Of a stretch of 64,000 nucleotides of DNA, positions 56,261 through 64,000 are shown piece after piece. Source of the stretch: Streptomyces luteogriseus (lineage in GTDB: Bacteria; Actinomycetota; Actinomycetes; Streptomycetales; Streptomycetaceae). The position numbers were made by a program, and so were the translations under genes. How positions within the stretch are numbered: position 1 is the stretch's first letter; every line of letters starts with the position of its first letter. Under the pieces are notes generated by a model. That model was given only the letters and a program-made list of their open reading frames with translations. It made no database searches and had not been told where the DNA came from. The stretch spans positions 7,654,501 to 7,718,500 of the forward strand of contig NZ_JACHMS010000001.1 in NCBI RefSeq assembly GCF_014205055.1. The letters are read 5' to 3'.

Positions 56261-56773
56261 GTGCTGGAAGCATCCTTTCTGAATCTTTCTGATCGCTCTC
56301 CGGCGGACGGTGCGGTGGCCGTGCGCCCCGCCTGGGAAGTGCGGGAGAACGAGGGCGCCACCCGGTGGTTTGAGTTCCGGCTGGCCTTCGCGGACGGCGC
56401 CCGGGTCGACGCGCTGGCCGTCGTGGGCGGCGGATGCGTCTGTGTCGAGGAGGTGCGCGCCCAGCCCGCACTGTCCCTCGACGACCTGGCGGTGCTCGCC
56501 GACTGGATCGAGGAGTCGGTGGCCGAGGCGTGCGGTGCCGGGCCAGGGCCCGACGGCTGGGGGAGTGAGGGGCGCCGAGCCCGCCCCGCCCGGCCACGCG
56601 GGGCGGAGGGGAGGCTGCTGGTGGCGCGGGAGTACCGCACGGCCCAGCGGGACGGCGCCGACCCGGTCCTCGCCGTGATGGGTGCGACGGGGCACAGTCG
56701 TCGCACGTCGCTCAGGCTGATCGGCCAGGCCCGGGACGCGGGCCTGCTGTCGCCGCGCCGCGCCCGGCGCTGA
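56261..56773 (+). CDS. DUF6214-like actinobacterial protein
   Basis: A 170-residue soluble protein. The N-terminal half (ENEGATRWFEFRLAFADGAR, VEEVRAQPALSLDDLAVLAD) matches what I recall of DUF6214. The last ~60 residues (YRTAQRDGADPVLAVMGATG, SRRTSLRLIGQARDAGLLS) look like a small helix-turn-helix-like segment common to Streptomyces regulators of repeat-region genes. GTG start at 56261, divergent from the reductase. Function unknown. Confidence 0.65.
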   Translation: MLEASFLNLSDRSPADGAVAVRPAWEVRENEGATRWFEFRLAFADGARVDALAVVGGGCVCVEEVRAQPALSLDDLAVLADWIEESVAEACGAGPGPDGWGSEGRRARPARPRGAEGRLLVAREYRTAQRDGADPVLAVMGATGHSRRTSLRLIGQARDAGLLSPRRARR

Positions 56774-56803
56774 ACCGGGACGAGGTCCCGCCCCGGGGCG
56801 CGG

Positions 56804-57457
56804 TCAGAGCATGCTCCGCATCCGTGTGATCTCGCTCGTCTGCTGCGCGATCACCTCGTCTGCCATCTCCTCGACGCGGACGTTGTTGCCCTGCCCCTTC
56901 ACGTCCGTGGCCATGGCGATCGCACCCTGGTGATGGGTCGTCATCAGGGTCAGGAAGAGGTGGTCGAAGGTCTTTCCGTCGGCGGCGCGGAGCTTCTTCA
57001 GCTGGGCCCGCGTCGCCATGCCGGGCATCGTGGCGTGCTCGTGCCGCTCGGCCCTCAGTGGCTTGCCGTATGCCTTCAGCCAGCCCTTCATGGCCTCGAT
57101 CTCCGGCTTCTGACCGGCCGCGATGCGCCCGGCGATCCGCTTCACGTCCTTCGACTCGGCGCGCCCCGGGGCGAGTTCGGTCAACACCAGGGCCTGTGCG
57201 TGGTGCTCGATCATCATCCGGACGTAGGAGACATCGGCCGAGTTGGGGGAGTCGTTCTCCGAGCGCCGGCCGGCGGCCTCCTCGGCGGACAGGGTGCGGT
57301 TCGCCTCGCCGGGCTCACCCGGCGCGATCACGGCGGGCCCGTCCGCGGTGGCCGGTTCGCGGTCCGGACCGGAGTCACAGCCTCCGGCCGTGAGCACGCC
57401 CAGGGCGACCAGCCCCGTCGTGACGGCGGACGCCCGGGACGCACGGCGGAAGAGCAC
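56804..57457 (-). CDS. DUF305 lipoprotein
   Basis: A 217-residue exported lipoprotein: lipobox VLTAGGC near residue 28, then a DUF305 four-helix domain with the two His motifs YVRMMIEHHAQALVL and LMTTHHQGAIAMA. The family is related to CopM-type metal-binding proteins and is linked to copper tolerance in several bacteria. GTG start at 57457 with AGGAGG seven bases upstream. It is divergent from the LVIVD-repeat gene, a recurrent pairing in actinomycetes as far as I recall. Confidence 0.87.
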   Translation of the reverse strand: MLFRRASRASAVTTGLVALGVLTAGGCDSGPDREPATADGPAVIAPGEPGEANRTLSAEEAAGRRSENDSPNSADVSYVRMMIEHHAQALVLTELAPGRAESKDVKRIAGRIAAGQKPEIEAMKGWLKAYGKPLRAERHEHATMPGMATRAQLKKLRAADGKTFDHLFLTLMTTHHQGAIAMATDVKGQGNNVRVEEMADEVIAQQTSEITRMRSML

Positions 57458-57645
57458 AACGACCTCCTGTGGCCGACGAGTCGAAACGCGCCTCGGGTTG
57501 TGGACGACGTACACGCACGCTTCCGCGGGGCATCGGCCGGACAGCTTCATTGCGGCTGTTTCTCTCTATTGGTATGTCCATGACGAAGACGATACTGCGT
57601 GGTGCGTGAACCGTTCCGCAGTGAACGGAACCAGGGAGGAAAACA

Positions 57646-59148
57646 GTGATCCTGTTGAACGACCGCAGAACACGCCGCAGACGCCTGGGAGTTACCGTTG
57701 TGGCCGCCGGGCTGCTGGCCGCGCTCCTCACCGCGGCGCCGGCCGGGGCCACCCCCGACCCCGGGGACGCGCTGCCCGCGCCGAAGAAGGTCTCCAAGAG
57801 CGACCAGGAGGAGGTCCGGGAGGCCATCCGGAACGGCGACATACCCGGCCAGGACGAGATCGTCCACTCCGACAACATCCAGCACCTGGCCCACGTCCCC
57901 AAGGATGTGCTCCGGGGCACGAACTCGGACCTCGCCTTCCAGGGCAGGTACGCGTTCGCGGGCAACTACGACGGCTTCCGCATCTTCGACATCGGCAACC
58001 CCAAGGCGCCGAAGACGATCGCCCAGGTGCTGTGCCCCGGCTCGCAGAACGACATCTCCGTCTCCGGTGACCTGCTGTTCCTGTCCACGGACTCCTCGCG
58101 CAGCGACAGCAGTTGCTCCAGCACCACCCAGCCGGCGACCGAGAAGTCCTCGTGGGAGGGCATGAAGGTCTTCGACATCAGCGACAAGCGCAACCCGAGG
58201 TACGTCGCCGCCGTCGAGACCGCCTGCGGCTCACACACCCACACGCTGGTGCCCGAGCGCCGCAACGTCTACGTGTACGTCTCCTCGTACTCGCCGAACG
58301 CGGCCTATCCCGACTGCCGGCCGCCGCACGACGGCATCTCCGTCATCAAGGTGCCGCGCAGGGCCCCCGAGAAGGCCGAGGTCGTGGGCTTCCCCGTGCT
58401 GTTCCCCGGTGAGGGGCCGGACGGCGGCGGCAACCCGGGCGGACCCACCAACCCGGGCGTGTCCAAGACCACCGGCTGCCACGACATCACCGTGCTGCCG
58501 TCGAAGGACCTGGCCGCGGGCGCCTGTATGGGCGACGGGATCCTGCTCTCCATCAAGGACCCGGAACACCCGGAGGTCATCGACCGCGTGCAGGACAACG
58601 TGAACTTCGCGTTCTGGCACTCGGCGACCTTCAACCAGAAGGCGAACAAGGTCGTCTTCACCGACGAGCTGGGCGGTGGCGGCGCGGCCACCTGCAACGC
58701 GGAGATCGGCCCCGACCGGGGCGCCGACGGCATCTACGACATCGTCGGCAAGGGCGACAAGCGCAAGCTCGTCTTCCGCAGCTACTTCAAGATCCCCCGC
58801 CACCAGGCGGACACCGAGAACTGCGTCGCCCACAACGGCTCGCTGATCCCGGTCAAGGGCAAGGACATCATGGTCCAGGCCTGGTACCAGGGTGGCGTCT
58901 CGGTCTGGGACTTCACCGACTCGGCCGCGCCGAAGGAGATCGCCTACTTCGACCGCGGCCCGCTGACCACCGACACGATCAAGTCCGGTGGCTCCTGGTC
59001 CGCGTACTACTACAACGGCTACATCTACTCGAACGAGTACGCCCGGGGCTTCGACGTCCTGAAGATCGACGACCGCCGCACGGACCCGGCCCGCCGGGTC
59101 CACCAGCGTGAGCTCAACGTCCAGACGCAGCCGGACTACTTCGACTGA
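57646..59148 (+). CDS. Secreted LVIVD-repeat beta-propeller protein
   Basis: A 500-residue exported protein: signal peptide about 1-36 (GVTVVAAGLLAALLTAAPAG), then a propeller with LVIVD-type repeats (GNYDGFRIFDIGNPKAPKTI, WEGMKVFDISDKRNPRYVAA, YQGGVSVWDFTDSAAPKEIA). Conserved His residues occur in CGSHTHTLVPE, KTTGCHDITVLPS and FWHSATFN, which could bind metal. Function unknown. GGAGG precedes the GTG start. Divergent from the DUF305 lipoprotein across 188 bp, which contains CCGTTC-N6-GAACGG (57611-57628), a possible operator. Confidence 0.85.
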   Translation: MILLNDRRTRRRRLGVTVVAAGLLAALLTAAPAGATPDPGDALPAPKKVSKSDQEEVREAIRNGDIPGQDEIVHSDNIQHLAHVPKDVLRGTNSDLAFQGRYAFAGNYDGFRIFDIGNPKAPKTIAQVLCPGSQNDISVSGDLLFLSTDSSRSDSSCSSTTQPATEKSSWEGMKVFDISDKRNPRYVAAVETACGSHTHTLVPERRNVYVYVSSYSPNAAYPDCRPPHDGISVIKVPRRAPEKAEVVGFPVLFPGEGPDGGGNPGGPTNPGVSKTTGCHDITVLPSKDLAAGACMGDGILLSIKDPEHPEVIDRVQDNVNFAFWHSATFNQKANKVVFTDELGGGGAATCNAEIGPDRGADGIYDIVGKGDKRKLVFRSYFKIPRHQADTENCVAHNGSLIPVKGKDIMVQAWYQGGVSVWDFTDSAAPKEIAYFDRGPLTTDTIKSGGSWSAYYYNGYIYSNEYARGFDVLKIDDRRTDPARRVHQRELNVQTQPDYFD

Positions 59149-59822
59149 CCCCGCGGGTCGCGCTCCGGTGCGGCCCCGGTCGCGAAGAACCGCGACAGAT
59201 CCTTGTCGCCCCTCCCGCCGCAGGCTCCGGTCTCCGGCGGGAGGCCCAGCTCCCAGCCGAGCCGGTAGCGCTTGAACAGTTCGGCCCGCAGCACCCGCAC
59301 CGGCATCGGCGCCCCCGGCACCAGGGCCGCGTACACCGCGCCCATCAGCAGGGCGCGCATCATCGGGTAGTCGCTGTCGACGTCCCGAGACCCGTGCCGG
59401 GCCATGGTGTCCCGCAGCAGCTCGGCCAGCCGCCGCTGCTCCGGGCACTGCATGAAGCCCTCGGCCTGCAGTATCCCCGCCATGTGCTGGCGCATCAGCA
59501 CGGGCCGGTCCCGGGCCAGACCCAGGATCGCGTCGATGGCCCGGGCCATCCGCTCCCGGCCGTCCTCCGTGCGCGGCTCGCGCTCCAGGGCCTCCTCCAG
59601 CGTGCGGTGCATCAACCGGTGCACGGCGGACTGCACCAGCTGGCGCTTGCCGGGGAAGTAGTACGACACCAGACCCCGGGCCGATCCCGCCCGGTCCGCG
59701 ATGTCGCCGAGCGTGGTCGCGTCGTAGCCGTGTTCACCCACCAGCTCGACCGCCGCCTGCAGGAGCCGCTCCCGGGAACGCCGCCGCAACTCTTCGTTCA
59801 CCGAGGCGCTACGCGGAGACAT
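59136..59822 (-). CDS. TetR-family transcriptional regulator
   Basis: A 228-residue regulator: N-terminal HTH (RERLLQAAVELVGEHGYDAT, LGDIADRAGSARGLVSYYFP) and a larger C-terminal ligand domain with a C-terminal domain typical of TetR proteins of this size. AGGAG lies eight bases before the ATG at 59822. The last codons overlap the end of the LVIVD gene by 13 bp. A palindromic site between start and -10 suggests autoregulation. Target genes beyond itself are not evident. Confidence 0.9.
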   Translation of the reverse strand: MSPRSASVNEELRRRSRERLLQAAVELVGEHGYDATTLGDIADRAGSARGLVSYYFPGKRQLVQSAVHRLMHRTLEEALEREPRTEDGRERMARAIDAILGLARDRPVLMRQHMAGILQAEGFMQCPEQRRLAELLRDTMARHGSRDVDSDYPMMRALLMGAVYAALVPGAPMPVRVLRAELFKRYRLGWELGLPPETGACGGRGDKDLSRFFATGAAPERDPRGQSK

Positions 59823-59836
59823 GCTGCAACTCCTGT

Positions 59837-59857
59837 GTTGACTGGCTGCCAGCCAAC
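59837..59857. promoter_or_regulatory. Palindromic operator of the TetR gene
   Basis: A 21-bp palindrome GTTGACTGGCTGCCAGCCAAC with one mismatched pair and a central base, between the start codon and a -10-like TATAGT on the minus strand (59856-59861). Typical TetR autoregulatory position. Confidence 0.7.
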
Positions 59858-60024
59858 TATACTCGGAGAGTCCGGCCAACACCTGTCAGGTCTGGGCCGG
59901 CGATGGCGTCTGCCTCGGGCGACGCGGGGGATCGTCCGAGGCGGGCGTTCCATCGGCCCCGGTAGTGTCCTTGGGCTACTTTCGATATCGACCCGCCGCC
60001 CACATGGACGGTATGCCCGTCGTC

Positions 60025-60714
60025 TCAGCTCACCAGATCCAGGACCGGCCGCAGCCCGTCCGGCCGGTCTGCCGCCGGCAGGTGGTCCACGAAGTGCACC
60101 CCGCACCCCAGTGCGGCGGCGCCGCCGTCCGCCCGGCGGTCGTCGCCGACCATGAGGGTGGTGCGCGGATCGGCTCCGAGCGCCTCGCAGGCGATGCCGA
60201 ACAGCCGCGGGTCGGGCTTCTGGATGCCGTGCTCGAACGACAGGACGTATGTGTCGACGTAGGGGTCCAGGCCGTGCGCGCGGAAGACCGGCCGCAGGTC
60301 CCAGCCGATGTTGCTGACCACGCCGACGGGAACGCCCCGCTCCCGCAACGCGCGCAGCACCTCGGCGGCGTCCGGGTACGGGGCCCACGCGGCCGGGGTC
60401 ATGTGGCGGTCGTACAGGGCGTCGTGCAGCGCCGGGTCGGGGAGCGGGACCTGCCGGGCGAGACCGGTGTAGGCCGCCCGGTGCAGGGCGGCGCTGCGAT
60501 CCCGGATCAGCCAGGCGTCCGCCAGTTCCTCCGGCACCCGCGCGGGATCACCACCGCCGGGCAACGCCCCCACCGCCTCCAGAGCCGAGACCGCTGCGGT
60601 CAACTCGGGCTCCGTGAGCCGGACATCGGCCCCGGCGAGGGCGCCACGCAGCCAGGAGTCGGTGGACTCGACTCGGAAGAGGGTTCCGGAGAAGTCGAAG
60701 AGCACGGCCGTCAT
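60025..60714 (-). CDS. HAD-family hydrolase with altered motif I (DFSGT)
   Basis: A 229-residue cytosolic protein. Motif I is VLFDFSGTLFRVE: the nucleophilic Asp is present but the second Asp, usually the general acid, is Ser. Motif II GVVSNIG, the Lys in GIQKPDPRLF and motif IV MVGDDRRADGGAA are intact, with an IA-type helical cap. Related proteins with this change occur in actinobacteria. Activity could be slowed or redirected; substrate unknown. Confidence 0.85.
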   Translation of the reverse strand: MTAVLFDFSGTLFRVESTDSWLRGALAGADVRLTEPELTAAVSALEAVGALPGGGDPARVPEELADAWLIRDRSAALHRAAYTGLARQVPLPDPALHDALYDRHMTPAAWAPYPDAAEVLRALRERGVPVGVVSNIGWDLRPVFRAHGLDPYVDTYVLSFEHGIQKPDPRLFGIACEALGADPRTTLMVGDDRRADGGAAALGCGVHFVDHLPAADRPDGLRPVLDLVS

Positions 60715-60773
60715 GGGGCGATCCTACGAGCCGCGGGCCGCCGCGGCCGAACGACGGTCAGGCGGCGACGGGT

Positions 60774-61442
60774 TCACGGCTGCCGGCGCCGGTGCACCCA
60801 CACCGCCAGGGCCACCACCGTCATGCCCAGCAGCCAGCCGCCCACCACGTCCGACGGCCAGTGGACACCGAGCCAGATCCGGGTCAGCCCCACCCCGACC
60901 ACGGAGACGACGGCCACGGCCACGGCCGTACGCCACATGGCCCGGCCCACGCCGTGCCGGTGCAGGAGCCACAGCAGCAGGCCGCACACCACCGTGGCCG
61001 TCATGGCGTGGCCCGACGGGAACGCCGAGTAGTGGGCCGAGTCGACGGGATCGGGCCAGACCGGGCGGGGACGGTCCACCGCGGCCTTGACGCCCTGCTG
61101 CAGCAGCGTGCCCAGCGCGACGGCCAGTGCCAGCCACAGCGCCGTCCAGCGCGCCGCCCACCGCACCACCAGCCACACGACGACGGCCGCGCACAGCAGA
61201 CGCATCGTCCACGGATCCCACACCCAGTCCGTGAGGATGCGGCACGCCTGGGTGAGGCCCGGTTCGTCGACCGCCCAGCGGTGGGTGGTGTCGGCGATGT
61301 CCCCGTCCGCGCTGATCAACGGGCTCCATCTCGCCGCGACGAGGGTCAGCAGCAGCGCCGAGCACAGGGCCAGGACGCCGGCGAGACCGGCGGTGGTGCG
61401 GTGCTCCGGACGGGGCGGGGAGTCGACGGACGAAGTGTGCAT
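60774..61442 (-). CDS. PAP2-family membrane phosphatase
   Basis: A 222-residue integral membrane protein of about five to six helices with the three PAP2 motifs: KAAVDRPRP, YSAFPSGHAMTA and TRIWLGVHWPSDVVGG. It hydrolyses lipid phosphates such as phosphatidate or undecaprenyl pyrophosphate at the outer face of the membrane. Single gene, same strand as the HAD and M56 genes but separated by more than 50 bp on either side. Confidence 0.92.
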   Translation of the reverse strand: MHTSSVDSPPRPEHRTTAGLAGVLALCSALLLTLVAARWSPLISADGDIADTTHRWAVDEPGLTQACRILTDWVWDPWTMRLLCAAVVVWLVVRWAARWTALWLALAVALGTLLQQGVKAAVDRPRPVWPDPVDSAHYSAFPSGHAMTATVVCGLLLWLLHRHGVGRAMWRTAVAVAVVSVVGVGLTRIWLGVHWPSDVVGGWLLGMTVVALAVWVHRRRQP

Positions 61443-61612
61443 ACAGCGATCCTCGCCGAACCGGGGGGTCCGGATCCAGTACGGGGGCGATCTTCCGTCA
61501 CCGCAGCGGCATGCATCGGCCGCCGACGGAGACCCCCTGGCGCCCCGCGCCAGGGGAGTCGGCCCACCCGGGCGTTCCGGGGCGGGGGCGTCGGTACGCC
61601 CGGGCGCTCCGG

Positions 61613-62548
61613 CTACCCCAGGGCCCGCAGCCCCGGCACGAACGCCACCAGCACCGGCACCACGGGGACCAGCGCGGCCACCGCCGTCAGCCGCAGACGC
61701 CGGGCCGCGGTCAGCCGGTCCGGGGGAGTGAGCAACCGGTGTACCCGGGCCGGGACATGGGCCTGTGGAGTCGGGCAGGGCCCGAACACGCCGCGGTGCT
61801 CGTTCAGTTCGACCAGCGCCAGGGCTGTCGTGAGGCGGCCGAAGCGGCGCGATGCCGTGTCGTCGGCGGCGAGTTCGACCAGGCGGTGCATCTCGTCGCG
61901 GAACGCGGCGAACACCGGTACCTGCGGAAAGCCTCCGGCGAGAGCCGAGGAGCAGTTCAGCAGCCAGTCGTGCCGGGCCCGGGCGTGGCCCTGCTCATGG
62001 GCGAGCACCGCGTCCAGCTGCCGGCCCTTCAGCCGGCGCAACGCGGCCGTGGTGACGACCAGTTGCGGGGGAGTGCCGGGCTGCCACCAGGCGTCGGGCT
62101 GCTCGCTCTCCAGGACGACGAGCCGGCCGGAGACGGCCACCTCGCCCGGCAGCAGCGGAGCCCGGACCAGCAGATCGGCGCGCCGGCGGCGGCGTCGCGC
62201 GCGGGCCCTGCCGACCTCGTGGACCAGCATCGCCGCGCTCCACAGGCCGGCGCCGGCCAGCGCTACCGCCGTCGTCGCGGCCCAGGGTCCCGCCGTGCCG
62301 AGGACGTAGGCCTCCACGACCGCGCGCGGGGCCGTGGCGAAGAGGTGCCCGCCGACCGCGTGCCAGGCCGCCGCGGCACTGAGCGTCATGGACAGCGCGC
62401 AGCACACGAGGACGGCCGCCACCACGCACTGCCACACCCACAGCGCCACCACCGGCTCACGGTCCGGCCAGTCCGCCCGGGCGAGCAGCCGGGGGGCGGT
62501 CACGGCGGTCACGGCGCCGAGCAGCAGCAGCGCGGCGGTGAGCATCAT
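61613..62548 (-). CDS. M56-family (BlaR1/MecR1-like) membrane metallopeptidase
   Basis: A 311-residue membrane protein with several helices and the zinc motif HEQGH in DAVLAHEQGHARARHDWLLN (about residue 184), plus the downstream LVELAADDTASR ligand region. The C-terminal penicillin-sensor domain of BlaR1 is absent. Actinobacterial members usually stand beside a BlaI-type repressor; here the upstream neighbour is a DUF5134 gene instead. Confidence 0.88.
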   Translation of the reverse strand: MMLTAALLLLGAVTAVTAPRLLARADWPDREPVVALWVWQCVVAAVLVCCALSMTLSAAAAWHAVGGHLFATAPRAVVEAYVLGTAGPWAATTAVALAGAGLWSAAMLVHEVGRARARRRRRRADLLVRAPLLPGEVAVSGRLVVLESEQPDAWWQPGTPPQLVVTTAALRRLKGRQLDAVLAHEQGHARARHDWLLNCSSALAGGFPQVPVFAAFRDEMHRLVELAADDTASRRFGRLTTALALVELNEHRGVFGPCPTPQAHVPARVHRLLTPPDRLTAARRLRLTAVAALVPVVPVLVAFVPGLRALG

Positions 62549-62647
62549 GAGGGCAGCCTATGAGTGCGGCCCCGCTCACGGGTACGCCTTGTGCCGTCAA
62601 AGTGACGCAGGCAACGGATCCGTTGGGCACGGCGGTTCCGGTCCGGT

Positions 62648-63196
62648 TCACAGCGTGAGCAGCATCGCCACCATCGCGATCCCCATGGACAGCCGGCAGG
62701 CCCGGGCCAGTTCCGGCCGGTCGCCCCACCCGGCTCGAACGCCGCCCCCGGCCACGGCGGTCACCGGTACCAGGCGGACCCCGGCCAGCAGCACGTAGGC
62801 GGCGAAGTAGAGCAACAGCGCCCCCGTCAGGAGCGGGACTCCCGATCCGCCCCGGCCGTGCGCGTGTCCGGGGGAGCCGGCCATGACGAGGGACATGTAG
62901 ACCATCGCCGCGGCCCCCACCAGGTGGTGGAGATGGTGCGTGCCCGTCCGCGCCGCCCACAGCGCGTGGACCCCCGCCGCCCCGAACACCAGCGCGTAGA
63001 CGGGCCAGGCCCACGAAGGCGGAGTGAACACCGCCGCCGGGATGGCCATCGCGGCCATCCCGAAACCCATCAGCGCCTCGCCGCCCGCCGCACTGCGCTG
63101 CTCCTCGGCGCCGCTGCGCATCCGCGCCAGACAGTAGGCACCGGTCACCGCGCAGAGCGCCACCAGCAGCCAGCCTGACGAAGCCGGTCCGTGCAC
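62648..63196 (-). CDS. DUF5134 membrane protein
   Basis: A 182-residue protein with about five to six hydrophobic helices (GWLLVALCAVTGAYCLARM, WAWPVYALVFGAAGVHALW, GALLLYFAAYVLLAGVRLV) and a His-rich loop GTHHLHHLVGAAAMVYM. The His residues could bind a metal. Function unknown. GGGGAGG precedes the GTG at 63196. It lies 99 bp upstream of the M56 gene on the same strand. Confidence 0.75.
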   Translation of the reverse strand: MHGPASSGWLLVALCAVTGAYCLARMRSGAEEQRSAAGGEALMGFGMAAMAIPAAVFTPPSWAWPVYALVFGAAGVHALWAARTGTHHLHHLVGAAAMVYMSLVMAGSPGHAHGRGGSGVPLLTGALLLYFAAYVLLAGVRLVPVTAVAGGGVRAGWGDRPELARACRLSMGIAMVAMLLTL

Positions 63197-63306
63197 GCGC
63201 ACCTCCCCGTTCGACGGTCGGTCATTCGATGCCCGGACCATGCGGCGCGCACGCAAGCGCAAGGGTGTACACGGGGAGCATTCGACGGAGCACGTCAGGT
63301 GAAGGG

Positions 63307-63330
63307 AGGTGCTTTACGGGTAAAACACCT
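63307..63330. promoter_or_regulatory. Inverted-repeat operator upstream of the second FUSC gene
   Basis: AGGTGCTTTAC (63307-63317) and GTAAAACACCT (63320-63330) pair at ten of eleven positions around GG, 15 bp before the start codon. It likely binds a repressor such as MarR, GntR or TetR. Confidence 0.7.
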
Positions 63331-63345
63331 GTTAATCTTGCCGTC

Positions 63346-64000
63346 ATGAGCAGTGCTCCCCCCACCCCTTTCGCCCCACCCGCCCGGCGTCTCCCCCTGG
63401 CGGGTGTGCTGCGCCTCGCCAAGCCCTCGGAGATCTGGTTCAAGCCCGCGCTGAGCGTGGTCGCGGCGATCGCCCCGCCCGCCTTCACCCTCCTGGCGCT
63501 CGGCCGGCTCGACCTCGTGATGTACGCGATGGCCGGGTCCCTGTGCGCGCTGTACGCCCACAGCCGGCCGTACGCCGCACGGGCGCGGGCCCTGGTGTGG
63601 GTCGTGCTGGGCATGCTCGGCGGGCTCGGCGTGGCCCTGGTCGCGGCCTCGCTCACCGGCAGCGCCGTCGTCCTGGTCACCGTCGGCGCGTTGCTGGCCG
63701 CCGCCCAGAAGGTGCTGTGCGACGCCACCCGGGTCGGCCCGCCGGGCAACGTCGTCCTCACCTTCGTCAGCTCCGCCTCCCTGTTCGCGCCGCAGACCCT
63801 CGCCCAGGTGCCCGGCCACCTGGCGCTGGCCGCCGCGACGGGCGCGTGGGCCTGGCTGGTCTGCATGGCGCCCGCGCTGGTGCGGCCGCACGGACCGGAG
63901 CGCCGCGCCACCGCCGCCGCACTCAGGGCCGCCGCCGGGTACGCCGACACCGGCGGAACCGGGGAGGGCCACGCCCGGGCCCGCGCCGCGGGCTATGCCG
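63346..64000 (+). CDS. FUSC-family membrane protein, N-terminal part (cut by window edge)
   Basis: From the ATG at 63346 the frame stays open to the window end (218 codons). The protein begins MSSAPPTPFAPPARRLPLAG and continues with helices such as LVMYAMAGSLCALYAHSRPY, LVWVVLGMLGGLGVALVAAS and AWAWLVCMAPALVRP, the N-terminal half of an FUSC/aromatic acid exporter-like permease. It resembles in type the protein at 38179. A palindromic operator lies directly upstream. The C-terminus is outside the window. Confidence 0.75.
   Translation, partial: MSSAPPTPFAPPARRLPLAGVLRLAKPSEIWFKPALSVVAAIAPPAFTLLALGRLDLVMYAMAGSLCALYAHSRPYAARARALVWVVLGMLGGLGVALVAASLTGSAVVLVTVGALLAAAQKVLCDATRVGPPGNVVLTFVSSASLFAPQTLAQVPGHLALAAATGAWAWLVCMAPALVRPHGPERRATAAALRAAAGYADTGGTGEGHARARAAGYA

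Noticed and set aside
1..64000. tRNA, rRNA, insertion sequence or integrase
   Set aside because: None could be recognised by reading; no transposase-like or integrase-like protein is encoded.

Overview
The window is actinobacterial and almost certainly Streptomyces. GC content is very high with strong third-position GC, starts are often GTG preceded by GGAGG, secreted glycoside hydrolases are abundant, sugar ABC transporters lack their own ATPase, and operators of the Streptomyces type (DasR, CebR and CGAAA-type xylanase boxes) can be read directly. It looks like chromosomal arm or near-arm sequence: catabolic and accessory genes predominate, and gene remnants are scattered through it. I saw no rRNA, tRNA, CRISPR array or insertion sequence.

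Layout. Positions 1-4.2 kb hold debris and small genes: a truncated VOC gene, a polysaccharide deacetylase, a frameshifted ACP-thioesterase remnant of a modular polyketide synthase with an 18-bp minisatellite, a TerB-like protein and a methyltransferase. Positions 4.4-16.4 kb are a hemicellulose island: a 1736-aa enzyme with two GH43 modules, a GH62 arabinofuranosidase, a GH10 xylanase and a feruloyl-esterase-like protein, interrupted by a DEAD-box helicase. The GH62 and GH10 genes diverge from a promoter region with CGAAA-type operators. Positions 16.4-20.9 kb are an accessory segment: a metallophosphoesterase tail, a chimeric hydrolase-like gene, and a two-gene unit of a metal-site (MIDAS) vWA protein with a helical, possibly TROVE/Ro60-like N-terminus plus an ARPP-2-like partner. 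Positions 20.9-26 kb carry an aldehyde dehydrogenase with a GAF/SARP-type regulator, small hypotheticals and an amidase pseudogene.

Positions 26-31.5 kb are a five-gene operon for aldaric/uronic acid use: binding lipoprotein, two permeases, 5-dehydro-4-deoxyglucarate dehydratase and glucarate dehydratase. Its operator core (TGAA-N5-TTCA) recurs upstream of a PL3 pectate lyase about 20 kb away, suggesting one pectin regulon. Positions 31.6-39.7 kb hold DUF5997, a LysR effector-domain protein without HTH, DUF4142, a GH127 enzyme with a LamG insertion, a HAD phosphatase, an Lrp regulator and a FUSC transporter. Positions 40-50.6 kb hold a lactonase under a DasR-type promoter, a CbiX chelatase, a BadF-type kinase, uracil-DNA glycosylase, a BNR-repeat protein, a HEAT-repeat protein and an AidB-like dehydrogenase divergent from a PaaX-type regulator. 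Positions 50.6-53.2 kb hold pectate lyase and a CBM2 esterase with a near-perfect CebR box. Positions 53.2-64 kb hold old yellow enzyme with ArsR, a ferredoxin reductase, DUF6214, DUF305 divergent from an LVIVD protein, TetR, HAD, PAP2, M56, DUF5134 and the start of a second FUSC transporter cut by the window edge.

The theme is plant-polymer breakdown under several sugar-responsive repressors (xylan/arabinan, pectin, cellulose and GlcNAc signals). The part least explained by known metabolism is the vWA/ARPP-2-like pair at 17.9-20.5 kb.
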